From assembly GCA_039654915.1 (NCBI GenBank), contig CM077597.1, positions 41,824,001 through 41,888,000 of the forward strand: a DNA stretch of 64,000 nucleotides, read 5' to 3'. Positions 37,256-48,060 of the stretch are shown here, in pieces. Position 1 is the first letter of the stretch; every line of letters begins with the position of its first letter. This DNA is from Aquilaria yunnanensis (Eukaryota; Streptophyta; Magnoliopsida; Malvales; Thymelaeaceae). Below the pieces are notes generated by a model, which did no database searches, was not told the origin of the DNA, and saw only the letters and a program-made list of their open reading frames with translations. The position numbers and the translations under genes are program-made.

Positions 37256-39099
37256 TCTACATTAATAATAGTTTTTGGTGTGTTTGTAATTCACAACAAA
37301 CCTTTTCCACTACACTAGTAATAGTGTAAATACATCAAATATCTCTATACTTAAATAAACATGTGAACTCATAGGCAAGTACACATACTATCAAAGTATA
37401 CCAGTGGCAAGTACCAAGATTATTTTTCCCAAGGAACAGAGGCTATCTACCACTAGGGGTGTAATTTTCGAGTTAGGCTCGGGACCCAAAATTTACAACC
37501 AATCTGGCCATCCAAAATCTGAAACCCGAACCGACCCTATTTAACAATAAAACCCGAACCGACCCTAATCTAAAGAAAATCGAATTGGGTCGGGTTAGGT
37601 CAGGTTTAGGGTGTTGGCACTTGGGACTTGTTTACTGGGCTGGGCTACCGAATGAGATTAAGGAATCAAGAGGACTGGTGTGGTGTGGTGGCCTGCTGGG
37701 TTGGGGGCGACAGGGCTTAAACAATTTTCAGGTGGATTCGGGTTCTAACCGAACCAACCCGATTTCTGACCTTTTAAACGGGTCGGGTTCGGGTTGGCCC
37801 GAATAGCTCTTATCCATCTCTTTAACCCGACCCTAACCCGTAAAATAGGATCAGGTTTCGGGTCGGGTTTTGGGTTAGGGCAACCACTTACACCCCTATC
37901 TACCACACTCAATATCTCCCTATTTTCTAACCGACAATTAAGATGATTTGTTTAAATAATTATTATAAAGTAACTAAACTAAACTAATGCAATAAAATAA
38001 ACTACCAACTATCAGCAGGCAGTAGAAAAACAATTAAAACAATCAACAATAAGAAACTTCATACTTAGAATCGAATCCCCCTAAAGCTTCAATTATGTTA
38101 CTTTTACTCTAGTTTAACAAGATTGTGATTAACTTGGACTGTGGAGTACTAGTCAAGGTAGATTAGCTCTCTATTATTCCTGTTACACTAACCCTATTCT
38201 TAAGTCACTAATAGCGTGTTTAGGCCTACCTTACTTTCTAACAATGCATTAACATCCTACGACCTACTACTATGTTTCACCATAGTCCAGAGGTATTATA
38301 TCGCAACTATTACTCCCTGTTATAATCATATCCCTTTTATCCAATGGTGATCCAAAACAAATATACCAGATATTATCTGATGCATGTTTATCATCCCATA
38401 TTGAATTAATAGGTTAGCTACTATTAATCAACACAACAAAGCATATTGGATAAATAGCAAGAAAAATGCATAATCATATTAAACCATAAATAATCACAAT
38501 CACAAAATTATCCTAGGGTTCATCTACTCTAAGCATGAGTAAGAAAAGATTAGCTCATAGTGCCATAAAATAAACACCAAAGAATCTAAAGAAAGCCAAG
38601 AAAAGAATGATCCATGGCTAAATTTCTTCTTCTTCAAGAAATCTTTGATTCAGTGCTTATAAAATAATATTGATTATTAGAATTGCGTTGAAGCTTTCCT
38701 TTATGAAAAACTCTCCCTTTCTATGTCTTTTTTTGCCTCCTCCCTTCTACCCCTCTTTTTTTTTTTTTTGAATTAGCCAAAAAACCCTAAAAATAAAGAT
38801 AAACATGGATTGCAACATAGCCATGTAGCAGGCTGTGTTGCTCTTCTAGAATTTAAAATCTCACTTAATTCAACCTGATTTTGAACATGCACGTGTATAA
38901 AGGCATGTATGCTCCAAAACTTTACCAAAACTTGCAATTCAACTCTCAAACTTTGCAGAAATCCTTTCTAACTCATATAAAATATGACCTAAAAATGAAA
39001 TATGAACCAATTAAGCACCATATCCTAGCAAAAACACATCAAAAGAAAAGCAAATACAAAGGAAAAATCTGTAGAAAATATAACTAAATATGAGCATAT
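37256..39099. other. intergenic or retroelement-derived, no gene
   Basis: AT-rich sequence split by the MITE at 37454-37898. The part around 37330-37450 and 37910-38100 resembles decayed LTR-retrotransposon flank, but I could not pair it with another copy. No coding frame is credible. Confidence 0.4.
37454..37898. mobile_element. hAT-type MITE (445 bp)
   Basis: The ends are TAGGGGTGTAA and TTACACCCCTA, an 11-bp perfect inverted repeat. A perfect 8-bp duplication tctaccac stands at 37446-37453 and 37899-37906. Internally it is rich in opposing CGGGTT and AACCCG words. No coding capacity is credible. TAGGGGTG ends with an 8-bp duplication mark hAT derivatives. Confidence 0.88.
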
Positions 39100-39670
39100 T
39101 AGTTTTAAACCTGAGGTACTTCCATCAATGGGGCCGAGCATCATCCAAGTCTACCTCCAAAATGGGCCCAGGTGATGAACAATGTCTAACAGTGTCTCCA
39201 TATTCATATACATGAAAGGAAGACCATGCACCCGGATGCAAATAGTAGTTGTGATAAATTCACGATCCTCAACTTGAAACTATTGCTACGCTTTTTAAGT
39301 AAGTATGAAAGCACCATCCATATTCCATGGCAACTTCAGTTCCACTTTGAGAAATTTTCCCAATTTCTAAAATGCAAAATAAAGTGATTCCTTTTTACAG
39401 CATCAAACATAGAAACTATATCCTCCATTTTCCACTTGTGTTTAATATAAGATTGAACAAAAGGAGCAAAAAAACTTCTTCTGTCAATCATCTAAATCAG
39501 CTAAGACCGAGAAAAAAGGTCTAATGCTTGCTCCAAAAGATCAAATCCTGTGGCAATAACCACTCCATGTCGAGGTCGATAATCTGGTGGATAGGCTGCC
39601 ATATGGTGTTGGTTAATATTCAAAGGAGTAATTCTCCTCTAAGGAATTGTATAATTGGACTTACCCATTA
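39100..39670 (-). pseudogene. LINE ORF1 fragment (DUF4283-like), separate from the 24.7-30.3 kb LINE
   Basis: From an ATG at 39670 on the minus strand a frame with several stops reads MGKSNYTIP, then WKMEDIVSMFDAVKRNHF, and ends ICIRVHGLPFMYMNME followed by HHLGPILEVDLDDARP. The RVHGLP and LGxxxEVD blocks are typical of the DUF4283 domain of plant LINE ORF1 proteins. It duplicates the region seen at 30305 in different wording, so it comes from another LINE. No ORF2 follows in this orientation. Truncated and dead. Confidence 0.6.
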
Positions 39671-40765
39671 TGTATATCATTAGCAAGTAGAGCAAAAAAG
39701 AAAATGTTCAAACCAGCACTAGTAACCAAATTTAACTGTGAAAAGACCAAAATAAGTATAATCTAGGAAACTACTAAATCCAATATACCCAATATTATAG
39801 AAAAAGCATTGAAAGATACTAGCAAGCAAAATGAACAAATGTGAACCACAAAAATTTGCCACTAACAACATGAAACAAGAAAACCAATTAGATAACCTTT
39901 AAACTATAAGAAAAACCACTAATAAACTTAGCTTAAACAACTAAGAGAGCTATATAATGTTGGGCTTAACCAGCGCCATATAGTTTGAACAAGGCCATGT
40001 AGGAGAGCTGTAATCCTCACAAACAAAAAAAAAAAGATGATTAGATTTCAAAATAGTAATAGTAAGGCTCTAGCTAGTGTCAACCAAGAAAAACTACCAA
40101 CAATTCCACTAAACCATGCTTAATAAGGTTTAAAGGATGAATGTCTTATAATCAATGATTAATTACCCTAATAAGATGTGATTAAATAACAAAAGGGAGC
40201 CAATAAGGAGTTCGCCCCAGTTATACTTCTAGTGGCAAATTAACAATGCAAGATCAGTGCCATAAACACTATTCAAAGAAAAGAACTAAGGTTAATAAAG
40301 TAAGGCAAAAACCAAACCAAATGCCAATAAATAGTCACAAACTAGATCCTTATGGTACCTCAACTCAAAATAGAGTGTATGGGTGAAGAAATCAAAATAA
40401 GAAATCATGATGGAAAGCCAAAGAAATCAAGAGAAGATAGAGGTACAGGATCTGCACATGTTAGCCTATCAGAAAGGTGCATCTATTATAAGGATTTTTT
40501 TTTTAAGAACTTTTGGTTTAGTGTGGCAAGATATTCTATGTATCCTCATGGCATGTAATAAATGATATGCATGCTTACCCTTATCTCAAAATGAATGAGG
40601 TACGATTCTCCTTTTCCTAAATTGTCTTAAATGATCTACAAGACAAATGTTTAAAAAATGGATAGCCAAACAATCAATGAGAGCACTGCACTGGATCTCT
40701 GCCTTATAGATCTGAGTGAACTAGGACCTAAACTTGTAATAAAACACAAAGTCAAAACTCTAGAG
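39671..40765. other. intergenic, no gene recognised
   Basis: About 1.1 kb of AT-rich sequence between the LINE fragment and the first LTR-like repeat of the gypsy remnant. Nothing supportable. Confidence 0.45.
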
Positions 40766-41030
40766 GTTGATTTTGGGAAAAACCCCTTGATGATCAAGTT
40801 AGCTTTTCGATGAGAGTAGAAGTAGCTAATGTATTCTAATTATACATCTTTGGCTGTTGGTGTCATGGCCCCTTAGGAAACTCATAAATGCCGAATTTCT
40901 TTGATCCTAGAAATCCTCTCTTTAATGGGTATCCTCCTTTAATAGGAGTCCGTCCTTAATTAGGAATTCTTCTAGGGTCGGTTCACTCTCTTTGATCAGG
41001 CCTTGGTTTTAGACTCTAATGGGTCCAGTC
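40766..41030 (-). repeat. LTR-like repeat (copy A) of the gypsy remnant
   Basis: It shares an ordered series of blocks with copy B at 47757-48060, such as aatgggtatcctccttta and ggttcactctct-like words. They are diverged, perhaps about 70% identical by eye, so this is an old pair. Confidence 0.5.
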
Positions 41031-42893
41031 CAATATAGTACCAATATGTCCTCCTTAAAAAATGTTGGATATAAACTCTCACATTTTTTAGGCCTAATTG
41101 TAGTGCAATAATGCCTCTAGAAATGAGACGACACGTGATGATGCCTAATGATTGACATAACAATTATGCTAGCTGAAATGATGCCTATTTGAAAATCTAA
41201 AAATAATCATGTTTAAAGTGATGCCACCTTCATTTGGTGCCTCTAACACACCTTCTGCCCGCATGCAACATACCCCGCAGTCAAAGGCTACGTATTCTTT
41301 TGTTATTGGCTCAATTAACACATATATCATGATATTCGACATACTTGGGCAAATGGTTAACGGGTCATGGGACACAAAGAGGCCCCGTGGGTTTATAAGT
41401 ACCTTTTATCCTCATCAAACCACTTTTCACCACTTTAGTTTTGATCTCAAAAGGTCCTTTATTTTTGTGCTCTTTGCATTTTCAACCTTATCCTTCATCT
41501 TTATCGTCGACTACCATTGCAATTCATAACTCTACTGGACCTTTTACCGTTCTTCACAACAAACTCACACAATTAAAGTATATATTCCCCTCATATCATA
41601 AATTTTCTTTCTCCTTTTTTTATTTTTTTCTTTTCCTTCACTATCTTATCATTCTCTACACCAACTAATGGCGTGTTGTTCACTATCCTTGCCAGATGGC
41701 ATGCAAGTCAGCCATGGTGGAGGTAACCACCACTACTTAATCTCAAGATGGTGATAAGCTGGAGGTCATGAGATTATGGTTGACAGAGGTTTCTGTTATT
41801 GCCAATGCCTTGTCGACAAAGACGATAAGGATCACCATGGTGAACTACTACTAGATAGTAGAGGTTGAGGCACTTATTGCTCAAGTCACTAGTAAGGCAC
41901 ACTTCCGCAAGTGAGACTACTTTTTGTTTTACTTAATTCAATTGCAAGCCAAAGTCTGCTACCTATTCAACCCTTTAATTAGCCAACTTCCTTGAAAATA
42001 CAAGATTTCCCCATTCTCAACTGAGCCTCAACTCCTACATCCATTTTATGCTTGTATCATTGCCTCCATAAGGCAAGTATAGCCACCATTCTAGATAGTT
42101 TTTTACATTTCTATATTCTCATCATTACCTATGGTTGTACTTTCTTTCATTTTGCCCTCATTCTTTGTGGGTAACTATTTTTTTGCCTTCGTTGTCACCA
42201 AATATTCATGGGAAGCTAGAAGGAACTATTTTTCTTTGGTTTGAGTGACCCTAATGGTTATTATTCCAGTGAATTTACCTCTCTGTGCATAACACCTAGA
42301 ACAGACGACTAATGATCAAAGGGTTAAAGGTGGAGAGAGCCTATCATGGGCTTTTGGCATGGTTGGAAAGGGCTTCTGTAAATGAAAATTTGACTAATTG
42401 TTCCCTTATCATTAACATTTTGATAAAGTGAACTTTTAGTTCATTGCGATTAGTCGAGCACTCATGCTTTATCCTGGGGTGAAGTAACCCCTGAATTGGG
42501 TTACGAGTACAAAAAAACACCTACTAATGGATCTTGAAATCACTACTATGGTATAACAAAGCAATTCTTAACTTTTTTTTCCTTCCTCCTGATGTCCCTT
42601 CTTTTGTTTCTTGAATGCACTAGCCATTTTTTGTCCTTTGGCCACAGATTGCTTGCATTGTTACCCTTTCAAATATGACATGGGGCTAGGTAAGGGTATT
42701 TCTAAACCCACAAGAAGAAGTTAAGGGTATTTCCAAGAAGAATTTTGTTCTTCCTCTGGTAACTCACATTCCTCTAGCCCTTATTAGGGAGGTCTTGATT
42801 TTACCTCCACCGCTAGTTTTGCCATCAACCAACCCATTTTCCCATATGCCGCCTGCTCCTACAACCAGAGTCATACTTGCTTAATGATAGTGT

Positions 42894-43422
42894 TGTAACA
42901 CCCTCATATCCCGTATAGCAGAAATGTGGGAAGTCTTATGTGGATATATAGACACAAGTTCCAGAACATGAGCACCTAGCGCTTATTCTTTTCATAAGGA
43001 ATAGCCCATGTAGTATGGGTAAATGTTACGTTGATCAGCTCTGGACTTGAGTCATTACAGATGGTATTAGAGCCGATTTGGGACTATGATGATGTGTCAT
43101 GCTGGGTGTGTACATGCATCATCTACTAGACTGATCCTAGATTAAAGAGGTTACTTGGCCAGGGGTCAAGTAATCCAATTAAAGAGGTTATTGGTCTAGT
43201 GGACCAGGTAATCTAATTGAACCTCACGAAGACATTGGTTACATAAGGGGGGAGTTTGTAACACCCCCATATCACACATAAAAGAAATGTGGGAAGCCTT
43301 TTATGGATATATAGATACACCTTCCAGAACATAAGCGCCTAATGCCTATCCTTTTCATAAATGATAGCCCATATAATGTGGGCAGATGTTCCATTGACCG
43401 ATTTTAGACTTAGATCATTACA
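42894..43422 (+). mobile_element. TRIM retrotransposon (529 bp), + strand
   Basis: Two 166-bp LTRs (42894-43059 and 43257-43422) start TGTAACACCC and end CATTACA. A primer site TGGTATTAGAGCC at 43062 follows the first LTR, and a purine tract AAGGGGGGAG precedes the second. The 197-base interior has no coding capacity. Tiny LTRs, Met-tRNA priming and no genes define terminal-repeat retrotransposons in miniature. I see no 5S-like motif, so it is not an evident Cassandra. No target duplication flanks this copy alone. Confidence 0.85.
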
Positions 43423-43900
43423 TAACACCTAACCATACCACATGGGCCATCCTTTATGAAAATGATAAGTCCTAGGTGCTTATGTTCTGGAACTTAAACT
43501 TATATATCTACATAAGACTTCCTACATTTTTCCTATGTGGGATATGTGGTTGTTATAAACTCCCCTCTATGTAGCCAATGTCCGCATTGGGGTCATTCGA
43601 ATTACTTGGCCCCTTAGACCAGTAACTTTTCTATTTGGATTACATGGCACCCGGCCAAATAACCTCTATAATTGGATCACTGGATCCCTAGCCAAGTAAC
43701 TTTTCTAGTCCACGATCAGCCCATGTAGATGATGCATGTGTACACCTTGTATGCCACACCATCATAGTTCTGGTTTGGCTTTTATACCATTTGTAATGAC
43801 TTAAGTCTGGAACCAGCCAATGAAACACCTGCCCACACCACATGAGCTATCTACATGAGACTTCCCACATTTCTCCCATGTGGGATATGGGGGTGTTACA
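43423..43900 (-). mobile_element. TRIM retrotransposon, inverted partner, partly deleted
   Basis: The minus strand carries the same TRIM family. The 5' LTR at 43792-43900 is shortened by an internal deletion of about 57 bp, the primer site is ATGGTATAAAAGCC near 43778-43791, and the 3' LTR at 43423-43557 lacks its last 30 or so bases. It abuts the + strand TRIM 3' end to 3' end with no spacer. The pair together is flanked by agtgt (42889-42893) and aatgt (43901-43905), 4 of 5 matching. Confidence 0.8.
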
Positions 43901-44484
43901 AATGTGATGGATGAGGAAGAGACTGAACCTGAACTAAGGCCTATTCAAAAGAAACAAGATGGCTTGGATAGAGAAGGATGCTAGAGCTTTGGCTCATAAT
44001 CAACTGGTAAACTTCCCTTGACCTTTCGTTTGTTTTGATTTGCCTCTATGCTTTGAACTTGCTCATCTTCCTTATATCTTTTTCTTTCTGGTGATAGGTG
44101 CCCTGCAACCATTAAGGGCTAGAAAAAAAAAAAAGGACTTAACCCCTTCCTAGGGTTAGGCAATCGAGAAGAATCACCTTCTAGGGGCTACAACTTCCAG
44201 TATGAGGGCATCACCACAACCCCTTGTTCTTTTGATAAAAAAGATAAATTCTTCTATCTTGAGGCTATGGCCATGAACTGCCTGAAGGAACATAAAAAGT
44301 TGATGAAAGAGCGAAGGATCACTAAGGACCCCCTTTTTGACCCTTTGTAAGTGGTTCACAAAAGGGAGTTAATCTTAAAGACACCAAAGACCTTTCTTAG
44401 GGATCCTCAAAGCTCTACACCTCTTAAGGATCACCATCATTTGGTGCATTTTTCTCATGGGAATAGCATCACATAGGTGGGCAT

Positions 44485-45900
44485 TGTTAGTATTGTGCTC
44501 AAAAAGTCAATCATGAGATGATTGTATTTTTGCACATTGAGTCATGATATTTTATTGAGGCATTAATCCAGCAATTTTTTTTGTTGTTTTGTTTCTGCGT
44601 AACGTAATAAACATAATTGTAACCCTAGAATAATGATATTCTTAAACGTCCCTAGTCTAGTATTATTGTGGAGCGGGTTGCAATAATACATAATGACTAG
44701 CATATGTGGAGACTAATATGAGATATGTAGTCTACATATGGGTACAAGTTGGAGAACTTGTGTACTGGACCGACCCACCATGAGAACACTTCATGGATCG
44801 TTATATGAGTGTCATAAGTGATTCTCATAGTGATCATGGTATATGTAGTCCTTCGACCTAAGATCATCAAGGTTCCCTACATGTGAGTCACATACTTTGA
44901 TACTTTCCTTTGTTGCTCGTAACTGAGTGAACTTGAAGGAGGTCATTGGGTATGTCACATATCATGCGGAGGGATTTGTATGATCAAGATGGGATTTGTC
45001 CCTCCTATGTAACGGGAGTGATATCTTTGGGCCCCTTGATAGAGTGAGACTTAGAAAATGCATGGCCATGCTCCGATGAGTTGATATATGATATCAATGT
45101 CGTCAGTTTAAGTTGGTCTACTCGGTAATCAAGAAACCAAAGATTGGGCTATACGAGAGTGACACATTCCATGTCTCGTGCTTAATCTTGATATCTTGGA
45201 CAAAGGGACAATGGCATATATCGGTGATGATCATAAAGGTTTTGTCGATTCACCGACAATCTTGTCACTTGGGTAGCAATGATGTGTTGCTAGACACCGC
45301 TCATTGCTTATGATCATAAATGTGATTTATGATCATTGCCAACATGGCAAGAGCCTATTGGGTCACACACATAGAGCTATTTGGATCATTAGAGTGCATG
45401 GGCTAATTATTTGGGTTATGGTTTCACTTTAATTTCATATTAATAATGGGCCAAGGAGTTGAGCCATTATTAAGCCCGAAATTAAATCCTAATTGGATTA
45501 GGGCTTTGAAACCCATTAGGCCTGGAAGTTGAGTCTCACTATAAATACAACTTTTAAGTGAGAAATTCGTAGGTCTCCTTGCCCTAGCCTCCCAAAAGGA
45601 CAGCCGCACTCTTCTCTTGCAATTCCTTGGAGGACGCAAGCTAGCACTGCGAGCGCAAGAGAAACGCATCTGCCGGGACGTGGTGGAAGCGTGGTGATCC
45701 CGAGAGGCTCGTGTGGATACCATAGAGAGCCTGAACACGTCAACTGTTCAGGTTTTGTGATTCGACTCTACAGTTGAGTGAGAGATCTCAACCAAAAATT
45801 AGGTATGAAATTTTCGAACACCCGGTTTACCCCGTTTCACTTGGATCCTGGAGGGTTTCGGTTAAATTCCGCTGCGCTGTTTGGCTCCCGAAACCCAACA
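44485..45900 (+). mobile_element. copia solo LTR (1416 bp, young)
   Basis: It matches the LTRs of the intact copia element over exactly the same length with few differences. The perfect 5-bp duplication ggcat lies at 44480-44484 and 45901-45905. There is no primer site or internal sequence. It sits directly beside the gypsy RT remnant. Its high similarity suggests both insertion and solo-LTR formation were recent. Confidence 0.96.
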
Positions 45901-45904
45901 GGCA

Positions 45905-46260
45905 TTGCCTCCAGCCTTTCTTAGGTACAGCTCTAAGCCTTTAGTTTGAATTCTTCAAGTTTTTCCATCATGTTTTTCCTTGGATTTTTCTTTCAATAAG
46001 ATCGTCAATATGGTAGTTAAAGGCTTTGCTGTTCATAAGCATATTGTCCATGTAGACCTTCGTATTATGGCCTAATTAGTCTGTGAAGACTCATCAACTT
46101 TTGTTAGGTTGCACCTATATTCTTTGACCAAATAGCATGTGCTAGTAGCAATACAATGCCCTATTCATGGTAAATTCTATTTCTTTGCTCATTGTCAAGA
46201 CTAATGCAGATTTGGTGGTATCTGCTGAAGACATCCATGATGGGGAGGACTTTGAACTAT
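45905..46260 (-). pseudogene. Ty3/gypsy reverse transcriptase remnant
   Basis: The minus strand reads DVFSRYHQICISLDNEQRN, corresponding to the DAFSGYHQI block. After breaks it gives RNIEVYMDNMLMNSK, corresponding to the EVYVDDMLVKS block, then HIDDLIE. The second catalytic Asp is Asn (YMDN), which alone would inactivate it. The reading stops at the copia solo LTR that ends at 45900. Confidence 0.75.
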
Positions 46261-46679
46261 GAAGTAACATTGACAAGTTATTTTATTAAAGACAAAGAAT
46301 ATAGGCCTTTCGAGCAAGTGTCATTTTGGTTCATGTAGTCCACATACATCTTCCAATCTCACCTTTCCTTTATCGCTAGTAGCACATTGGCAACCCACTC
46401 AGAGTATCATACTACACAGATGATTCCTACTTTTAGGAGCCTTTTCACCTTGCCCCTAAAAAATTCCTTCTACTCTGGTGCCATATTTATCTTTTTCTAT
46501 TGGACCAACTAAGATGAAGGTTGACTTGCAGCTTATGAATGATGACATATGGTTTTATTCTTTCCATTTTACTCGAAGACCATGTAAAAATATTGAAATT
46601 AGCTACTAAAAATTCATAGTTAAATTCCTCTTTACTACAAAATGGATTCTCATGTAAATCCCATGCCAATCTTGAGTTT

Positions 46680-47300
46680 CATAATAACACTTAAGTAATG
46701 GATGGCAAGCATACCTCCAAAGAGAGGTCTCGCACAAAAACCACCTCATCATTAAACTTTTTGATGTAATCCCTCAAGACTCATGCTTGGCCTGCTTGAT
46801 TTTGAACAAGTCAATGTTTGTCTTCTTAGTAGGGTGACTCCTAAAGAAATGTCTCACAAATATTTGGGACAGTTCCTAAAATGAGTGGAAATGCCAGGCC
46901 CTACTAGTCCTGAACCAACTTTCTGTACCCAAACTAGGGTTGAGCTAAACACCTTGCACATGACTGCATTAGGAGCCCTTTCCAATCACAAGAATGTTAT
47001 ATACGTTTGAAGGTGATCCATAAGGTTTGTGAGCCCATCATATAGGTCAATCCCTATCATCTATAATCCTTTAGGAATGGGTTATAGTTGATCTCATTGG
47101 AGAACAAGTGGATCCATAAGTAACTAATGTCCAAGCCAATTATGATGGTCGTTTTGGGGTTAGATTGGTAGCTGTTAGTCATTTATCCATCTGGTCCAAG
47201 CTCTAAAGAACCGTATCAATGTTGCTTGACTTTAGGGCTTCGAGGCAAACCTGAGATCCATGTGGTGAATCCTTATGCTGTTTTGGGGTTAGATTTGTAG
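46680..47300 (-). pseudogene. Ty3/gypsy gag remnant
   Basis: The minus strand contains RDYIKKFNDEVVFVRDLSLE and, before it, pieces such as VQNQAGQA in shifting frames. This matches the LRDYxxRFNxE core of the plant retrotransposon gag domain. It lies upstream of the RT remnant as expected. Many stops. Confidence 0.6.
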
Positions 47301-47756
47301 CAGTTTGTCCCTTGGTGCTGTTGGGTGGCTTTCAACTGCTTCCTCTAGGTCCTGGTGGTTGCCCTTCAAACCTTCTATTGAATGTTACCCTTGAGCCTTC
47401 CAAACAAGTCGTGCTGGGGGGCTTGAACTTATTTGTCGTTCAAGGCGGTAGGAGCTTTGCCCCAAGCTGGATCTCGAGGGGGCAATGGTGGCTTTCCTTC
47501 TAAGTCCATTTATCTAGCCACCTAGCCGTTGGATGCATCAACCTCATCCCTGGGATCCTGTCAACCATCAACGGTGTTCACACCATCGAAATGGTCTTGG
47601 TTATGCCTCAATTGCTTTGTGTCAACCATAATTTCACAGATGATGCCGCATTGATAGCCAAACTATCAATAGAGTGGTCATACCAAATCTCCGATTTCTA
47701 AACTAAAGTGAGCCAGGACTTGAACCTGCAACCAAAGACAACATTATAGGCATAAA

Positions 47757-48060
47757 GGTTGTTTTCAAAAGGGACCCTCTGAAGGTCAAGCTAGCTCCTC
47801 TGTGAAAGTAAAAGTAGTTAGGGTTTTGAGCAAAAAATAGTGAGTACCTTTATGAGCTATAGGGTCCCCTATATATGTTCAAATGCCTACGCTTTGACCC
47901 TTTAAGAAGTCAAAAATGCTAAATTCCCTTGATTCTAAGAATCTTTTTTTTAATGGGTATCCTCCTTTAGTGGGAGTCCTTCCTTAACTTGAAAGTCTTT
48001 ATGGGTCAATTCACTCTCTAACACCAACCTAGGTCTCAGACCTTAATGGATCAAACCCTA
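47757..48060 (-). repeat. LTR-like repeat (copy B) of the gypsy remnant
   Basis: Partner of 40766-41030. It would be the 5' LTR of the minus-strand element. A TTGGTATGACC-like sequence near 47685 on the minus strand could be a decayed primer site. Confidence 0.5.

Larger units (their letters stand above)
41690..44345 (+). pseudogene. decayed coding tract antisense to the gypsy remnant
   Basis: On the + strand, opposite to the element, broken stretches look protein-coding: about 41700-42050 (MACKSAMVEV, then YLIQLQAKVCYLFNPLISQLP), a proline-rich piece near 42745-42870, about 43910-43970 (MDEEETEPELRPIQKK), and 44190-44328 (KFFYLEAMAMNCLKEH, then KLMKERRITKDPLFDP). An intron-like gap with GT and AG ends could lie near 44008-44097. 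Several plant Ty3/gypsy elements carry an extra antisense frame downstream of pol, which would fit. I do not recognise the protein. The tract is broken by stops and the TRIM pair. The coding claim is tentative. Confidence 0.35.
40766..48060 (-). mobile_element. decayed Ty3/gypsy retrotransposon with nested elements
   Basis: Diverged direct repeats at 40766-41030 and 47757-48060 look like its LTRs. Between them the minus strand carries gag then RT in the right order (about 47300-46680, then 46260-45905). Inside lie a copia solo LTR (44485-45900) and a head-to-head TRIM pair (42894-43900). The part between RT and the left repeat does not read as protease, integrase or RNase H. Instead the opposite strand shows a decayed coding tract. 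Exact ends and target duplication were not found. Many stops; inactive. Confidence 0.6.

Noticed and set aside
37585..37806. A 73-aa frame
   Set aside because: It lies entirely within the hAT MITE and consists of translated CGGGTT-type repeats.
37256..39670. Linking the LINE ORF1 fragment at 39100-39670 to the LINE cut at 30305
   Set aside because: Both pieces cover the late part of the same DUF4283 domain, so they overlap rather than complement each other and come from different LINEs.
42894..43900. Cassandra-type TRIM with 5S-like LTR
   Set aside because: The LTR starts TGTAACACCC, but I found none of the 5S promoter-like words expected in Cassandra.
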